A stretch of DNA of 39,664 bases from Candidatus Collierbacteria bacterium. Its GTDB lineage: Bacteria > Patescibacteriota > Microgenomatia > UBA1400 > MFAQ01. The translations under genes were made by a program, and so were the position numbers. Shown piece after piece: positions 15,784 to 24,498 of this stretch. The notes below the pieces were generated by a model. It was not told the origin of the DNA and did not search any database. It saw only the letters and a list, made by a program, of their open reading frames with translations. The stretch lies in assembly GCA_903873735.1 (NCBI GenBank), contig CAIQPO010000094.1:1-39664 (forward strand), read 5' to 3'. The number at the start of each line of letters is the position of its first letter. The stretch's first letter is position 1.

Positions 15784-17550
15784 ATGGAAGATAACAAACT
15801 GTATAAGATTAGACACAGTGCGGAGCACGTGCTGACTCAAGCAATGGAGAGACTTTGGCCTGGGAAGATTGTGAAGGCAATGGGGCCAGCGATTGATGAT
15901 GGCTTTTATTTTGACTTTGATACTAATGATGGTCTGAAGATTTCGGAGAGTGATTTTCATGCGATTGAGAAGGAGATGGACAAGATTGTTAGGCAGAATT
16001 TGCCCATTACTCGACAGGAGCTCTCTGAAGAAGAGGCAAAAAAATTGTTTGAGGATAATCCGTATAAGCTTGAATGGATTGAAAAAGCAGTAGCTGAAAA
16101 AGAAGTGATTTCTGTGTATTGGACAGGTGAGCCTGGAAAGGAAGGCTCGTTTGTAGATTTGTGTGCAGGACCACATATTGAAAAGACAAGCGAGATTAAA
16201 GCTTTTAAGCTATTGTCACTTGCTGGTGCTTACTGGCATGGTGATGAAAAGAATAAGATGCTTACAAGGCTATATGGCACAGCTTATGGAAGCAAGGAAG
16301 AACTTGATCAACACATTTGGAGAATGGAGGAGGCTAAAAAGCGAGATCATAGAAAACTAGGAAGAGAGCTGGACCTCTTTACCTTTTCTGATTTAGTGGG
16401 CAGTGGCTTTCCTTTGTATACACCAAAAGGGGCAATGATTAGGAGATTGCTCAACCAGTTTGTGGAGGAAATGCAGACAGCAGAGGGATATCAGCAAGTA
16501 TGGACACCACAAGTGGCGAAGGGTGAACTGTTTAAAGCTTCTGGTCATTACGATAAATATGTAGGGGATATGTTTAGAGTGGTGAGTAATTACTCTGACG
16601 ATGAGTTTTTCCTAAAACCCATGAACTGCCCACAGCATACACAGATTTATGCTTCATCAGGGAGAAGTTATCGTGACTTACCTATAAGGATGACGGACTT
16701 TGCCATGCTTTATCGCGATGAGAAACCTGGAGAGCTTAATGGTTTGGCAAGAGTAAGATCTTTTTCTCAAGACGACTGCCATATTTTCTGCAGGGAAGAT
16801 CAGGTAGATAAAGAAATTGATACAGCTTTGCAGATGACGAAAAAAATTATGGATACTTTTGGATTGAAGTATCGATATAGATTATCCACTAGAGACAGAG
16901 AGCATCCAGAAAAATATTTAGGTAATCCAGAAACTTGGGATAGGGTAGAAATGTGGGCAGTGGAGATTATGAAGAGAAACAATATCCCTTATTACGATGG
17001 TCCTGGAGAGGCAGCTTTTTATGCTCCAAAGATGGACCTGATGGCTACCGACGCTTTGGGCAGAGAGTGGCAATTATCTACTGTACAGATTGATTATGTA
17101 CAACCAGAAAGATTTGGATTGAAGTACACAGATTCCGATGGAAGCGAAAAGACTCCAGTAATGATTCACAGAGCAATCTTGGGTTCGGCAGAGAGATTTA
17201 TGATGGTAATGCTAGAACACTTCGGAGGAGCGTTGCCATTGTGGTTGTCACCGGTACAAGTGAGAGTGCTGCCAATTTCTGATAAAACAATGGATGCTTC
17301 AAGAGAGCTAGTGAAGAGGCTTGCTGGAGCGGGGATTAGAGTGGAAATTGCAGATCAAGCCGACTCCTTAGGCAAGAAGATTAGGAATGCTGAAGCAGAG
17401 AAGATACCCTACATGGTGATAATGGGAGAGAAGGAGGTTGAGGCAAAAATGGTGGCGATTAGACAACGAGGGCAGAAGGACTTAGGCCAGGTGACTGAGG
17501 CTGATTTTGTATCAAGGATACTGACCGAAGTGGCTGAAAAGAAAATTTAG
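15784..17550 (+). CDS. thrS: Threonyl-tRNA synthetase lacking TGS domain
   Basis: Class II enzyme of 588 residues. The editing domain starts almost at residue 1: IRHSAEHVL (zinc-like HxxxH) and DLCAGPHI. The usual N-terminal TGS domain of about 60 residues is absent. Catalytic core: FFLKPMNCPQHTQIY with the zinc Cys and His, MTDFAMLYRDEKPGEL (motif 2), SFSQDDCHIFC, and motif 3 around IHRAILGSAERFM. C-terminal anticodon domain: WLSPVQVRVLPISDK. ATG 15784 is preferred to the TTG at 15769 because family similarity begins there. Control is probably by the T-box upstream. Confidence 0.95.
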   Translation: MEDNKLYKIRHSAEHVLTQAMERLWPGKIVKAMGPAIDDGFYFDFDTNDGLKISESDFHAIEKEMDKIVRQNLPITRQELSEEEAKKLFEDNPYKLEWIEKAVAEKEVISVYWTGEPGKEGSFVDLCAGPHIEKTSEIKAFKLLSLAGAYWHGDEKNKMLTRLYGTAYGSKEELDQHIWRMEEAKKRDHRKLGRELDLFTFSDLVGSGFPLYTPKGAMIRRLLNQFVEEMQTAEGYQQVWTPQVAKGELFKASGHYDKYVGDMFRVVSNYSDDEFFLKPMNCPQHTQIYASSGRSYRDLPIRMTDFAMLYRDEKPGELNGLARVRSFSQDDCHIFCREDQVDKEIDTALQMTKKIMDTFGLKYRYRLSTRDREHPEKYLGNPETWDRVEMWAVEIMKRNNIPYYDGPGEAAFYAPKMDLMATDALGREWQLSTVQIDYVQPERFGLKYTDSDGSEKTPVMIHRAILGSAERFMMVMLEHFGGALPLWLSPVQVRVLPISDKTMDASRELVKRLAGAGIRVEIADQADSLGKKIRNAEAEKIPYMVIMGEKEVEAKMVAIRQRGQKDLGQVTEADFVSRILTEVAEKKI

Positions 17551-17559
17551 GTGTAAGAT

Positions 17560-17610
17560 ATGAACACTATGTTGAGCCTTTGCCATCATTACTATTTTCA
17601 TTTACCATAA
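17560..17610 (+). CDS. Histidine leader peptide of hisS
   Basis: A 16-codon ORF encoding MNTMLSLCHHYYFHLP, with CAT CAT adjacent and a third CAT four codons on, then TAA followed directly by a G-run. AGGTG lies 6 nt upstream of the ATG, overlapping the thrS stop. A second in-frame ATG at 17569 would fit a start from the TAAGAT box at 17554. Three His in 16 codons just before histidyl-tRNA synthetase, next to mutually exclusive hairpins, is the classical layout of ribosome-mediated attenuation. Stalling on His codons would leave the G-run free. Confidence 0.75.
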   Translation: MNTMLSLCHHYYFHLP

Positions 17611-17672
17611 GGGGGGGAGGCGTTTTTGGATATTGAATTAGAAAAAACCTCTCCCGCCGGAGAGGTTTTTTG
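17611..17672 (+). promoter_or_regulatory. hisS transcription attenuator
   Basis: Antiterminator: GGGGGAGG (17613-17620) can pair with CCTCTCCC (17648-17655), eight pairs including one G-U. Terminator: AACCTCTCC (17646-17654), loop CGCC, GGAGAGGTT (17659-17667), then U-run. The two structures share CCTCTCC and exclude each other. A ribosome finishing at the leader stop (17608-17610) would cover the G-run and favour termination; one stalled on His would favour readthrough. Confidence 0.75.
17642..17671 (+). terminator. Intrinsic terminator within hisS leader
   Basis: Nine-bp GC-rich stem with a CGCC tetraloop, extended by an A-run opposite the six T that follow. It is strong and lies 26 nt upstream of the hisS start codon. 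Confidence 0.85.
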
Positions 17673-17697
17673 TTAGCAATTTTTATATATAAAACTT

Positions 17698-19017
17698 ATG
17701 AATAAAACAAAACCAAGAATATTATCAGGATTTATGGAGCTTTTACCAGCAGAGCAAATTGAGTTTAATAAAATGCTCATGGTAATAAGGAATACTTTTG
17801 AGGAGTTTGGATTTACACCTCAAGAAACGCCGCTTTTGGAGCCGGCGGAAATATTGTTGTCGAAATCTGGAGGAGAAACAGAAAAACAAATATATGCTTT
17901 TGAGAAGGGAGATGAAAAACTGGCTTTGAGGTTTGATTTGACTGTGCCTTTAGCTCGATTTGTAGCGATGAACTATGCTGAATTAACATTTCCTTTTAGA
18001 AGGTACCAAATTGGAAAAGTGTACAGAGGTGAGAGGGCACAAAGGGGAAGATTTAGGGAGTTTTATCAGTGTGACATTGATGTGGTAGGTGATGGCGGGT
18101 TGTCTCTTACGGCTGATGCAGAAATTCCAAGCGTGATTGCAAACTTGTTTAGGAGGCTTAACTTGGGTGGATTTACCATCAGAATTAATAATAGGAAAAT
18201 TCTGTCTGGATTGGTGGAGTCATTGAGCTTAAAAGATAAGAGATCAGAGGTATTAAGAGCGATAGATAAGCTGGAGAAAATAGGAAGAGACGGCGTGTTT
18301 GAGGAGCTCAAAAGCTTTGGGATCGAAGCTTTGGCGGCAGAGAAGATTTTAGAATTTGTTGAGATTGAGGGAACTAATGATGAGAAAATGACGAAGCTGG
18401 AAAACTTAGGAATTGATAATGAAGAGTTTAGACGCGGAGTAGCCGACTTGTGGGAGGTGATTCGTAAAGCCTACCTTTTTGGAGTAAGGGAGGGAGAGCT
18501 AGTAGTGGATCTGACTATTGCCAGAGGATTGGATTACTACACCGGCACTGTGTACGAGACTAAAATGGATGACGTGCGAATTCAGGGGAGTGTGTGCAGT
18601 GGTGGAAGGTATGACAACTTGGCAGAAACTTTTTGTGAAAGGAGATTACCTGGAGTGGGAATTTCTTTGGGTTTGACAAGATTGTTTTCTCAGTTACTTG
18701 ATGCGGGAATTGTGAAAGGTGGTACTAAGACTCCTGCAGATGTCTTAGTAATACCTATGGGAGAAGAACAAACAGATTATGCTCTTGGCGTAGCAGCTGA
18801 AATGCGTGGTGCTGGGATAAGGGTTGAGGTGTATACAGAAGAGGTAAAACTGGGTAAGAAATTTGTATATGCTGATAGATTAGGTGTAAAGTGGGCGGTA
18901 GTGCTAGGAGGAGATGAGGAAAGTGCGAACTTGGTGACACTTAAAAATATGTCTTCTGGTGAGCAGGAAAAAGATACTTTGGCAGCTATTGTTAATAAAT
19001 TAAAGGAAGTAGTATGA
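17698..19017 (+). CDS. hisS: Histidyl-tRNA synthetase
   Basis: Class II synthetase of 439 residues. Motif 1 region at the N-terminus; motif 2 with IGKVYRGERAQRGRFREFYQ; histidine-binding signature IARGLDYYTGTVYE; motif 3 GVGISLGLTRLF. The C-terminal alpha/beta anticodon domain starts near PADVLVIPMG. Length and order are standard. The upstream leader peptide and attenuator imply induction when His-tRNA charging falls. The stop overlaps the M20 gene's ATG by 4 nt (ATGA), so translation is coupled. Confidence 0.96.
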   Translation: MNKTKPRILSGFMELLPAEQIEFNKMLMVIRNTFEEFGFTPQETPLLEPAEILLSKSGGETEKQIYAFEKGDEKLALRFDLTVPLARFVAMNYAELTFPFRRYQIGKVYRGERAQRGRFREFYQCDIDVVGDGGLSLTADAEIPSVIANLFRRLNLGGFTIRINNRKILSGLVESLSLKDKRSEVLRAIDKLEKIGRDGVFEELKSFGIEALAAEKILEFVEIEGTNDEKMTKLENLGIDNEEFRRGVADLWEVIRKAYLFGVREGELVVDLTIARGLDYYTGTVYETKMDDVRIQGSVCSGGRYDNLAETFCERRLPGVGISLGLTRLFSQLLDAGIVKGGTKTPADVLVIPMGEEQTDYALGVAAEMRGAGIRVEVYTEEVKLGKKFVYADRLGVKWAVVLGGDEESANLVTLKNMSSGEQEKDTLAAIVNKLKEVV

Positions 19018-20099
19018 ATAAAAAAGAATTTGAAAAAGCTTTAGGTAGGTTAGTTGAGCTTAGAACACTACCTGGAGATTTAGAAGCAAATAAATTAGCT
19101 CTGGATTTGGTGGAGAAAGAGCTTGACGGGCGGCTTGTTGTGGATAGGTTTCAGAATGGTAAAGCTGAAGTATTGATTGCTTCGGTGAATGCTGGGGTCA
19201 GTCCTGAATATTGCTATATGGTGCACATGGATGTGGTGGCAGGCAGGGAGGATCAGTTTGAGATGGTGGTGGATGGAGATAAACTAGTGGGAAGAGGCGC
19301 TTGTGATATGAAGTTTTCTGTGCCGATTGGAGTAGCCTTGATAAATGAGGCTGCAGATAAGGGAGTGGACTTTGCTTTGGTAATTACGACAGATGAGGAG
19401 GTGGGCGGAATTGAAGGAGCTAAGTATCTAAAAGAGGAAAGAAGGTATGCCCCCAAGGCTTTAATTGTGCCAGATGGTGGAGAAAATTTGAACTTTGTGG
19501 ATAAGGCTAAAGGTGTGTGCCAAGTAAGGGTGGAAGCTAAAGGACGACCAGCTCACGCATCAAGACCATGGCTTGGAGAAAATGCCCTGGATAAGCTGTC
19601 GCTTCTGGCGGCAAGGTTGCTTAAAGATTACGGGGAAAATAATAGAGTTGAGGGGTGGAATACCACTATGAATATTGGGACTGTAAATGGTGGGGTGTCG
19701 ACCAACCAAGTTTGCCCGGCTGCAGAGATGAAGCTTGATTTCAGATATCCCGAAACAGATTCGATAGAAAACATTCTGGAGACTGTTAAGAGATATGCAA
19801 AGGAGATTGGTGGGGATATTGAGGTAAGTCTGATGAGTACAGGACTGCCTACTTTCACTGATGTAAATGATAAACGAGTGCAAATATACTTGAAAATAAT
19901 GGAAGAGCAGTTTGGAAGAAAGATTGAGATAAAGCCAACATACGGTGCATCTGACGCAAGGCACTTTGCGGATTTGGGATGTCCTGTAATTATGCACAAA
20001 CCATTGGGTGGTGAGATTCACTCGGATTACGAGTGGGTAAGCAGTGAGTCATGCATGACTTTTTACCAGGGTATGAGAAAATTTTTAGGATTACAATAA
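19014..20099 (+). CDS. M20 family amidohydrolase (ArgE/DapE-like)
   Basis: 361 residues; a di-zinc deacylase or desuccinylase. Metal ligands and catalysis: VHMDVVAG (His, Asp), GRGACDMK (bridging Asp), TTDEEVGG (catalytic Glu), VPDGGENL, and C-terminal HKPLGGEIHSDYEWV (last His). The dimerisation domain carries RPAHASRPWLGENAL. Substrates in the family are N-acetyl- or N-succinyl-amino acids and small peptides. Its presence 1.8 kb from a GNAT and an NSAR suggests N-succinyl-amino acid desuccinylation, but it is cotranscribed with hisS and tyrS, so simple peptide salvage is also plausible. Confidence 0.85.
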   Translation: MNKKEFEKALGRLVELRTLPGDLEANKLALDLVEKELDGRLVVDRFQNGKAEVLIASVNAGVSPEYCYMVHMDVVAGREDQFEMVVDGDKLVGRGACDMKFSVPIGVALINEAADKGVDFALVITTDEEVGGIEGAKYLKEERRYAPKALIVPDGGENLNFVDKAKGVCQVRVEAKGRPAHASRPWLGENALDKLSLLAARLLKDYGENNRVEGWNTTMNIGTVNGGVSTNQVCPAAEMKLDFRYPETDSIENILETVKRYAKEIGGDIEVSLMSTGLPTFTDVNDKRVQIYLKIMEEQFGRKIEIKPTYGASDARHFADLGCPVIMHKPLGGEIHSDYEWVSSESCMTFYQGMRKFLGLQ

Positions 20100-20102
20100 G
20101 CT

Positions 20103-21305
20103 ATGAATAAAGAAGAATTAATTGAAAGTTTTTTAACTAGGGGGGTAGAAAATATTATCCCTGGTAGAGCTGAGCTAGAGAAGTTGTTGAATTCTAGCAA
20201 AGTGCTCAACGTGTATCTGGGAATTGATCCAACTGCCACAAGGATTCACTTGGGTCATGCCTTTCCTTTAAGGAAGTTGCAGATACTGGCAGATTTAGGT
20301 CATAAGGTGACATTTCTTATTGGTGACTTTACTGCCAAGGTGGGCGATACATCTGATAAAGAGACTGAGAGACCGGTACTAACAGATGAACAGATTGAAG
20401 AAAATTTTCAGACGTACAAAAGGCAGGCGGAAAAACTTTTGGATTTTTCTAAGGTAGAGCTTCATCATAATAGTGAATGGCTAGCCAAGCTTTCTTTTGG
20501 AGAAGTGCTAAAACTGACACAGAATTTTTCATTAAACGACTTTATTAGTAGAGAGCTAATAAAGAAAAGATTGACAGAGGGAAAGAGGGTGAGTTTACCT
20601 GAGACTTTGTACCCGATAATGCAAGGATACGATAGTTTGGTTATGGATACAGACATACAGCTAGGAGGTACCGATCAAACCTTTAACATGCAAGCAGGAA
20701 GAACTCTGATTGCCAATCTTAAGGGCAAAGAATCATTTGTGGTGGCTAATGGATTTTTACCAGGAACTGACGGTAGGAAGATGAGTAAAACTTGGGGGAA
20801 CGCGGTGTGGCTTGAAGATTCACCGGAAGAGATATATGGCAAGATAATGTCAATATCTGACGAGGTGATAGAAACTTATTACCTGATGGGAACTAATGCT
20901 CCAAAAGAAGTAATTGATGATGCTAAGAGGAGACTTTCTAGTGGGGAGAATCCGATGAATCTAAAGAAGGAGCTGGCATCACTAATTGTGACTGAACTAT
21001 GTGGAGAAGGGGCAGTACTTCAGGCGAGTGAACATTTCAGAAAAACTGTGGTGGAAAAAACGGCGGGAGAGGATACAAAAATTGTAACAGTGTCTCAACA
21101 GAACATGACAGAACAGGGAGTGATGGCTTTGGTGGTAGAGAATGGTTTGGTGAGTAGCAACTCGGAGTATAAGAGGTTACTTGAAGAGGGAGCTGTTTAC
21201 TTAAATGAAGTCCGACTCGAGAAGGGAAAAGAAATCAATTTTCAATCTGGAGAGAATGTTCTTCGTCTAGGTAAGCGTAAATATTTAAAGCTAGTCTTGT
21301 CTTAA
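20103..21305 (+). CDS. tyrS: Tyrosyl-tRNA synthetase
   Basis: Class I enzyme of 400 residues. HIGH-type motif in GIDPTATRIHLGHAFPLRKL; amino acid site GGTDQTFNMQAGR; KMSKS loop DGRKMSKTWGN; C-terminal S4 RNA-binding domain with YKRLLEEGAVYLNEVRLEKG. The HIGH variant and the short linker place it with the second bacterial type (TyrZ-like). The gene starts 3 nt after the M20 gene, so it probably follows the hisS attenuator. Confidence 0.95.
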   Translation: MNKEELIESFLTRGVENIIPGRAELEKLLNSSKVLNVYLGIDPTATRIHLGHAFPLRKLQILADLGHKVTFLIGDFTAKVGDTSDKETERPVLTDEQIEENFQTYKRQAEKLLDFSKVELHHNSEWLAKLSFGEVLKLTQNFSLNDFISRELIKKRLTEGKRVSLPETLYPIMQGYDSLVMDTDIQLGGTDQTFNMQAGRTLIANLKGKESFVVANGFLPGTDGRKMSKTWGNAVWLEDSPEEIYGKIMSISDEVIETYYLMGTNAPKEVIDDAKRRLSSGENPMNLKKELASLIVTELCGEGAVLQASEHFRKTVVEKTAGEDTKIVTVSQQNMTEQGVMALVVENGLVSSNSEYKRLLEEGAVYLNEVRLEKGKEINFQSGENVLRLGKRKYLKLVLS

Positions 21306-21652
21306 TGGTAGAGTTTGAGGATTTGGTGAAAGAAATATCTGCTGACAAGGAGTGCGTACGCTGGAAGCAGCCTGGTTGGTGTAGGATGTGGAGCGACAAA
21401 GCTCTGGATTTGTTTGATGGAATGGGTTTGATTGAGGGTGAGAGTGCGATGCCAATGGAGTGTGAGCCGTCTCCTGGATACTTTCATACATTTGTGATGT
21501 TTGAGTCCGGTGGACAGAAATGGGTGCTCAATGGAGTAGCCTGTGTGGGTTTTGAAGAATATTTTGGAGATTTGGAACAAGCACCAGAACCTGCTAGAAA
21601 AGCATGGGTCGATTCTTGGATAGTGGAAGCAAGAAACTCTTTAGTTAATTGA
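21305..21652 (+). CDS. Small hypothetical protein
   Basis: 115 residues, acidic, Trp- and Met-rich, probably a compact cytosolic alpha/beta domain. No motif I recognise. Its ATG overlaps the tyrS stop by one base (TAATG), so it is translationally coupled and belongs to the hisS-M20-tyrS unit. Cys residues at CVRWKQPGWCRMW and VACVGF are not arranged as an obvious metal site. Confidence 0.7.
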   Translation: MVEFEDLVKEISADKECVRWKQPGWCRMWSDKALDLFDGMGLIEGESAMPMECEPSPGYFHTFVMFESGGQKWVLNGVACVGFEEYFGDLEQAPEPARKAWVDSWIVEARNSLVN

Positions 21653-21664
21653 ATTGATATATTT

Positions 21665-21673
21665 TGTTATATT
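21665..21673 (+). promoter_or_regulatory. Extended -10 promoter of decarboxylase operon
   Basis: TGTTATATT, that is TGn followed by TATATT, nearly identical to the extended -10 before the Phe leader at 26534 (TGATATATT). A start near 21681 would give a leader of about 190 nt. Confidence 0.5.
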
Positions 21674-21710
21674 GACACTTAATATCTCTGGTGGTAGCTT
21701 GACTTTAGCT

Positions 21711-21878
21711 ATGATTTGGAAGGTTGAATATTTGAGACTGTTTTTTGCCCAAAATTTTGTGTGGAAGTTTTTCCTGTTTATGTTTATGTTTTTCCCCAAG
21801 AATCTTAAACAGGGTGCTATGGGGCGCCTTTTTTTTCGAACGAATATTGTTATCAATTTATTGAAAAATTATGAGTAA
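21711..21878 (+). CDS. Phe-rich upstream ORF overlapping the decarboxylase start
   Basis: 55 codons with many Phe and two Trp among the first 30 residues (for example VWKFFLFMFMFFP). Unlike the His and Phe leaders, it does not stop before the terminator: it runs through it and ends at TAA 21876-21878, overlapping the next gene's ATG at 21871. The layout resembles coupled-translation attenuators of the pyrBI kind more than amino-acid leaders. It may also be a fortuitous ORF in a U-rich leader, since poly-U yields Phe. An alternative frame from GTG 21761 gives a short Tyr/Val/Phe peptide that stops before the hairpin. Confidence 0.35.
   Translation: MIWKVEYLRLFFAQNFVWKFFLFMFMFFPKNLKQGAMGRLFFRTNIVINLLKNYE
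21773..21836 (+). promoter_or_regulatory. Candidate attenuator of decarboxylase/NSAR operon
   Basis: Terminator: AGGGTGC (21811-21817), loop TATGGG, GCGCCTT (21824-21830), then eight T in total. Competing pairings: CCTGTTTA (21773-21780) with TAAACAGG (21806-21813), a perfect 8-bp helix that consumes the terminator's 5' arm; and CCCCA (21794-21798) with TGGGG (21820-21824). Such mutually exclusive helices are expected of a switch. What sets it is not clear. Confidence 0.55.
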
Positions 21879-23355
21879 AGAAAGATTTAAGAGGCTGGAG
21901 CTAGCTAAGGAGTTTGCCCGTGATAGCGAGCATTCGGTAGAGGAAATTGATAAGGTGCTAGCTGCTTATTTTGATCCAGATAATCCAGAGGTGGGTCTGG
22001 AAAAATTTATGCATAACTTGGAGGAGATGGCAGTGAGTGGTAGGGAGCTTACAGAGAATGATTTAGCAGTGATTCAAGCACTAAATACAGTACTGGCTGA
22101 TGTGAAGGATGCGAGACTGTTTAATGAAACCTATTTGGGCCACATGTTAACAGAAGCATCAATTCCTGGAATGCTGGGATATATCATGGGTATTAGAACT
22201 GGGTCGAATACTGTGGCAAGAGAGGTGTCAATATTTGAGTCTGAACTAGAACCTGAAGCGATTAAGGGACTGTTGGACATGGTGGGGTTTGACAGAAATA
22301 GAGGAGATGGAACTTTCACATCAGGCGGGAGCATGGCAATGCAAACTGCTCTAATGGCTGCTAGGAGAAAGATGGCTGCTGCGGGTGTAGAACCAACCAG
22401 AGACCATCCACTTTTGGTACTCGGAACACCATATACTCACTATTCTGTAGCGAAGATGTGTGACATTATTGGAGGTCCAAGTGGATTAGTGCAGAAGCGA
22501 GACGTTGGAGTAAATCAATTCAAAATGGATGCCGACTCTTTGGAGGTGAGTTTGCTTGAGGCAAGAAGAAACCATGATACAGTGATGGCTATCGTGGCTA
22601 TCGGAGGAGAAACAGAAACTGGAATTGTGGATCCAATAAGAGAGATTGTGGACTTGGGGGAGAAATATGGAGTGCCAGTAATTGTTGATGGGGCGTATGG
22701 AGCTCCATACAACCTGTCGAGGAATGGAAAATTATTTGAAGGGATGGGCAGAGCTTTTGCTGTAACCATAGACCCACACAAGGCTCTTAATACTCCATAC
22801 TCAAATGGAGCAACTCTATTTAGAGAAAAGGAAGACATGTATCTTGGTTATGGTGACAGATCAACGTATTTAGGTAGAGGTGCTAACTTGGGGCAAAAAA
22901 GAATTGAAGGTTCGATGGGACCTGGGCCGATTCTGTCTACTGTAGCAGTGATGAGAGCTCTGGGAAGTGAGGGTTTGACCACGCTTTATGACTTAACTCT
23001 GGATAGAACAGAGCATATGTTTGAGCGAGTGATGGACTCAGAAGTTTTGCAAAATCTTTACTATCCGGAACTAAACCTGCTTTGTTTTACCATTAAGCCT
23101 GAAGTGGTGGAGAAGTTGGGAGTTGGGACGGTGGATGATTTGCAAAACTTAATTGATGAAACTAGGAAAGACCTCGATGGAGGCATTAAAGGTAGAGGAG
23201 GATATTTCTTTTCGGCGACAGCATTACCACTACCAGACGGTAAAGCACTGCCTGTGTTTAGAGCTTGTTTGATGAATCCTCGAACAACAAATGCAATTGT
23301 GGATGCATCAATTGGAGGCTTAGAAAAAATTATTAAAAAAAGAATTAAAAAATGA
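21871..23355 (+). CDS. Group II PLP-dependent amino acid decarboxylase
   Basis: 494 residues of the glutamate/aromatic/2,4-diaminobutyrate decarboxylase group. PLP phosphate site SGGSMAMQTALMAARRK (from residue 151); TPYTHYSVAKM; IVDGAYGAPY with the cofactor Asp; the Schiff-base Lys304 in DPHKALNTPYSNG. The C-terminal small domain is complete. The substrate cannot be told from these motifs; aromatic, acidic or diamino acids are all possible. First gene of a tightly packed four-gene operon and downstream of a candidate attenuator. Confidence 0.87.
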   Translation: MSKERFKRLELAKEFARDSEHSVEEIDKVLAAYFDPDNPEVGLEKFMHNLEEMAVSGRELTENDLAVIQALNTVLADVKDARLFNETYLGHMLTEASIPGMLGYIMGIRTGSNTVAREVSIFESELEPEAIKGLLDMVGFDRNRGDGTFTSGGSMAMQTALMAARRKMAAAGVEPTRDHPLLVLGTPYTHYSVAKMCDIIGGPSGLVQKRDVGVNQFKMDADSLEVSLLEARRNHDTVMAIVAIGGETETGIVDPIREIVDLGEKYGVPVIVDGAYGAPYNLSRNGKLFEGMGRAFAVTIDPHKALNTPYSNGATLFREKEDMYLGYGDRSTYLGRGANLGQKRIEGSMGPGPILSTVAVMRALGSEGLTTLYDLTLDRTEHMFERVMDSEVLQNLYYPELNLLCFTIKPEVVEKLGVGTVDDLQNLIDETRKDLDGGIKGRGGYFFSATALPLPDGKALPVFRACLMNPRTTNAIVDASIGGLEKIIKKRIKK

Positions 23356-24491
23356 AGAGGAACTCAGAAAATTTAATACATTATGGATTTATCAGGGGAA
23401 AAGATTATGCCTCTGATGTGACAAGACCTGAAGGAATTGAAGAGATAGATTGTGGTTTGGGACACTCACCTTTTGGTTTTCCTGAAGTAGCCAGAGAGGC
23501 ACTGAAAAACATCGATCCAAGACTTTTAAATGAGTACCCTGCTGATCCCTACTCTGACGCATTAGCGGCGAATGTGAGAAGAAGATTTGGATTGGAAAAG
23601 AAAGCTGGGGTGTTTTTTGATGGGGCTGGTAGTTATGGATTACTGGCTACTATCCTTAGTAATCTAGTAGCAAACGAGGGAGTGAGGAGGGGGTCGAGGG
23701 TAATTGGTGTTGGTCCGCAGTTTACAAATATTGCGATGCTTGCCCACAGGGCAGAAGTGCCTTATCAACCCCTAACCCCAGATCTGAACTTACCTTATGA
23801 GGAAAAGTTGGATTTGTTAGTGGCCAATCGAGAAAAAGATAGACAGGCAGCAATAGTATATGTAGATAATCCAAACAATCCGACTGGAGCGGCAGTGGGG
23901 ATTGATAAAATTGTGGATTTGGCTGAAGCTACAGCAAACGGTGACCTATTGATTGTGGATGAAGCATATGGAGACGCTGTGCCTGATTCTTGGTCTGCAT
24001 TTAATATTTTGGAAAGTTATCCTCATATTATTGTGGTGAGATCGCTTTCCAAGACAATTGGGCTAGCATCACCAAGACTGGGGTATGTGGGAATGTCGGA
24101 ACCAGTGGCTGATGTGTATCGGGAGATGCGGTTGGTATTTACGGTGGATGCACTTACTTACCTCATTGCGCATAAAGTGATGGAACCGGAAGTGTTGGCA
24201 GAATTTTTGCCTAGAGTTAGACAGATGACCATGGAGAAAAAGCTGGAGTTTTTGGATATTTTGGCGAAGAATGGGGTGAATGTTTTTGAAAGTATGGATA
24301 CAGTGAGCATATTACTAGCTGAAGGTGGTGATAACTTTTATGAGAAGTTGTTTGCCTTGGGTATAAACACAGAAGATGGAGCAACATTTGAGCCAACTCA
24401 CCCAGAGATGAACAATAGTATGGTGAGGTTTAGAATTCCTGCCGACTCTAGAAAAATTCAAGAGGTAGGCAAAAGATTAAAAAATATTTAG
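23352..24491 (+). CDS. HisC-like class I/II aminotransferase
   Basis: 379 residues, fold-type I. Landmarks: DGAGSYGLLATI in the cofactor pocket, DNPNNPTG (172-179), IVDEAYGD (Asp203), RSLSKTIGLASPRLGYVG with Lys234 as Schiff base and Arg242, and a C-terminal VRFRIP carboxylate-binding Arg. Related to histidinol-phosphate and aromatic aminotransferases. No other histidine biosynthesis gene is present, so a role in aromatic or other amino acid interconversion is more likely. It overlaps the decarboxylase by 4 nt. Confidence 0.85.
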   Translation: MKRNSENLIHYGFIRGKDYASDVTRPEGIEEIDCGLGHSPFGFPEVAREALKNIDPRLLNEYPADPYSDALAANVRRRFGLEKKAGVFFDGAGSYGLLATILSNLVANEGVRRGSRVIGVGPQFTNIAMLAHRAEVPYQPLTPDLNLPYEEKLDLLVANREKDRQAAIVYVDNPNNPTGAAVGIDKIVDLAEATANGDLLIVDEAYGDAVPDSWSAFNILESYPHIIVVRSLSKTIGLASPRLGYVGMSEPVADVYREMRLVFTVDALTYLIAHKVMEPEVLAEFLPRVRQMTMEKKLEFLDILAKNGVNVFESMDTVSILLAEGGDNFYEKLFALGINTEDGATFEPTHPEMNNSMVRFRIPADSRKIQEVGKRLKNI

Positions 24492-24498
24492 GTAATTT

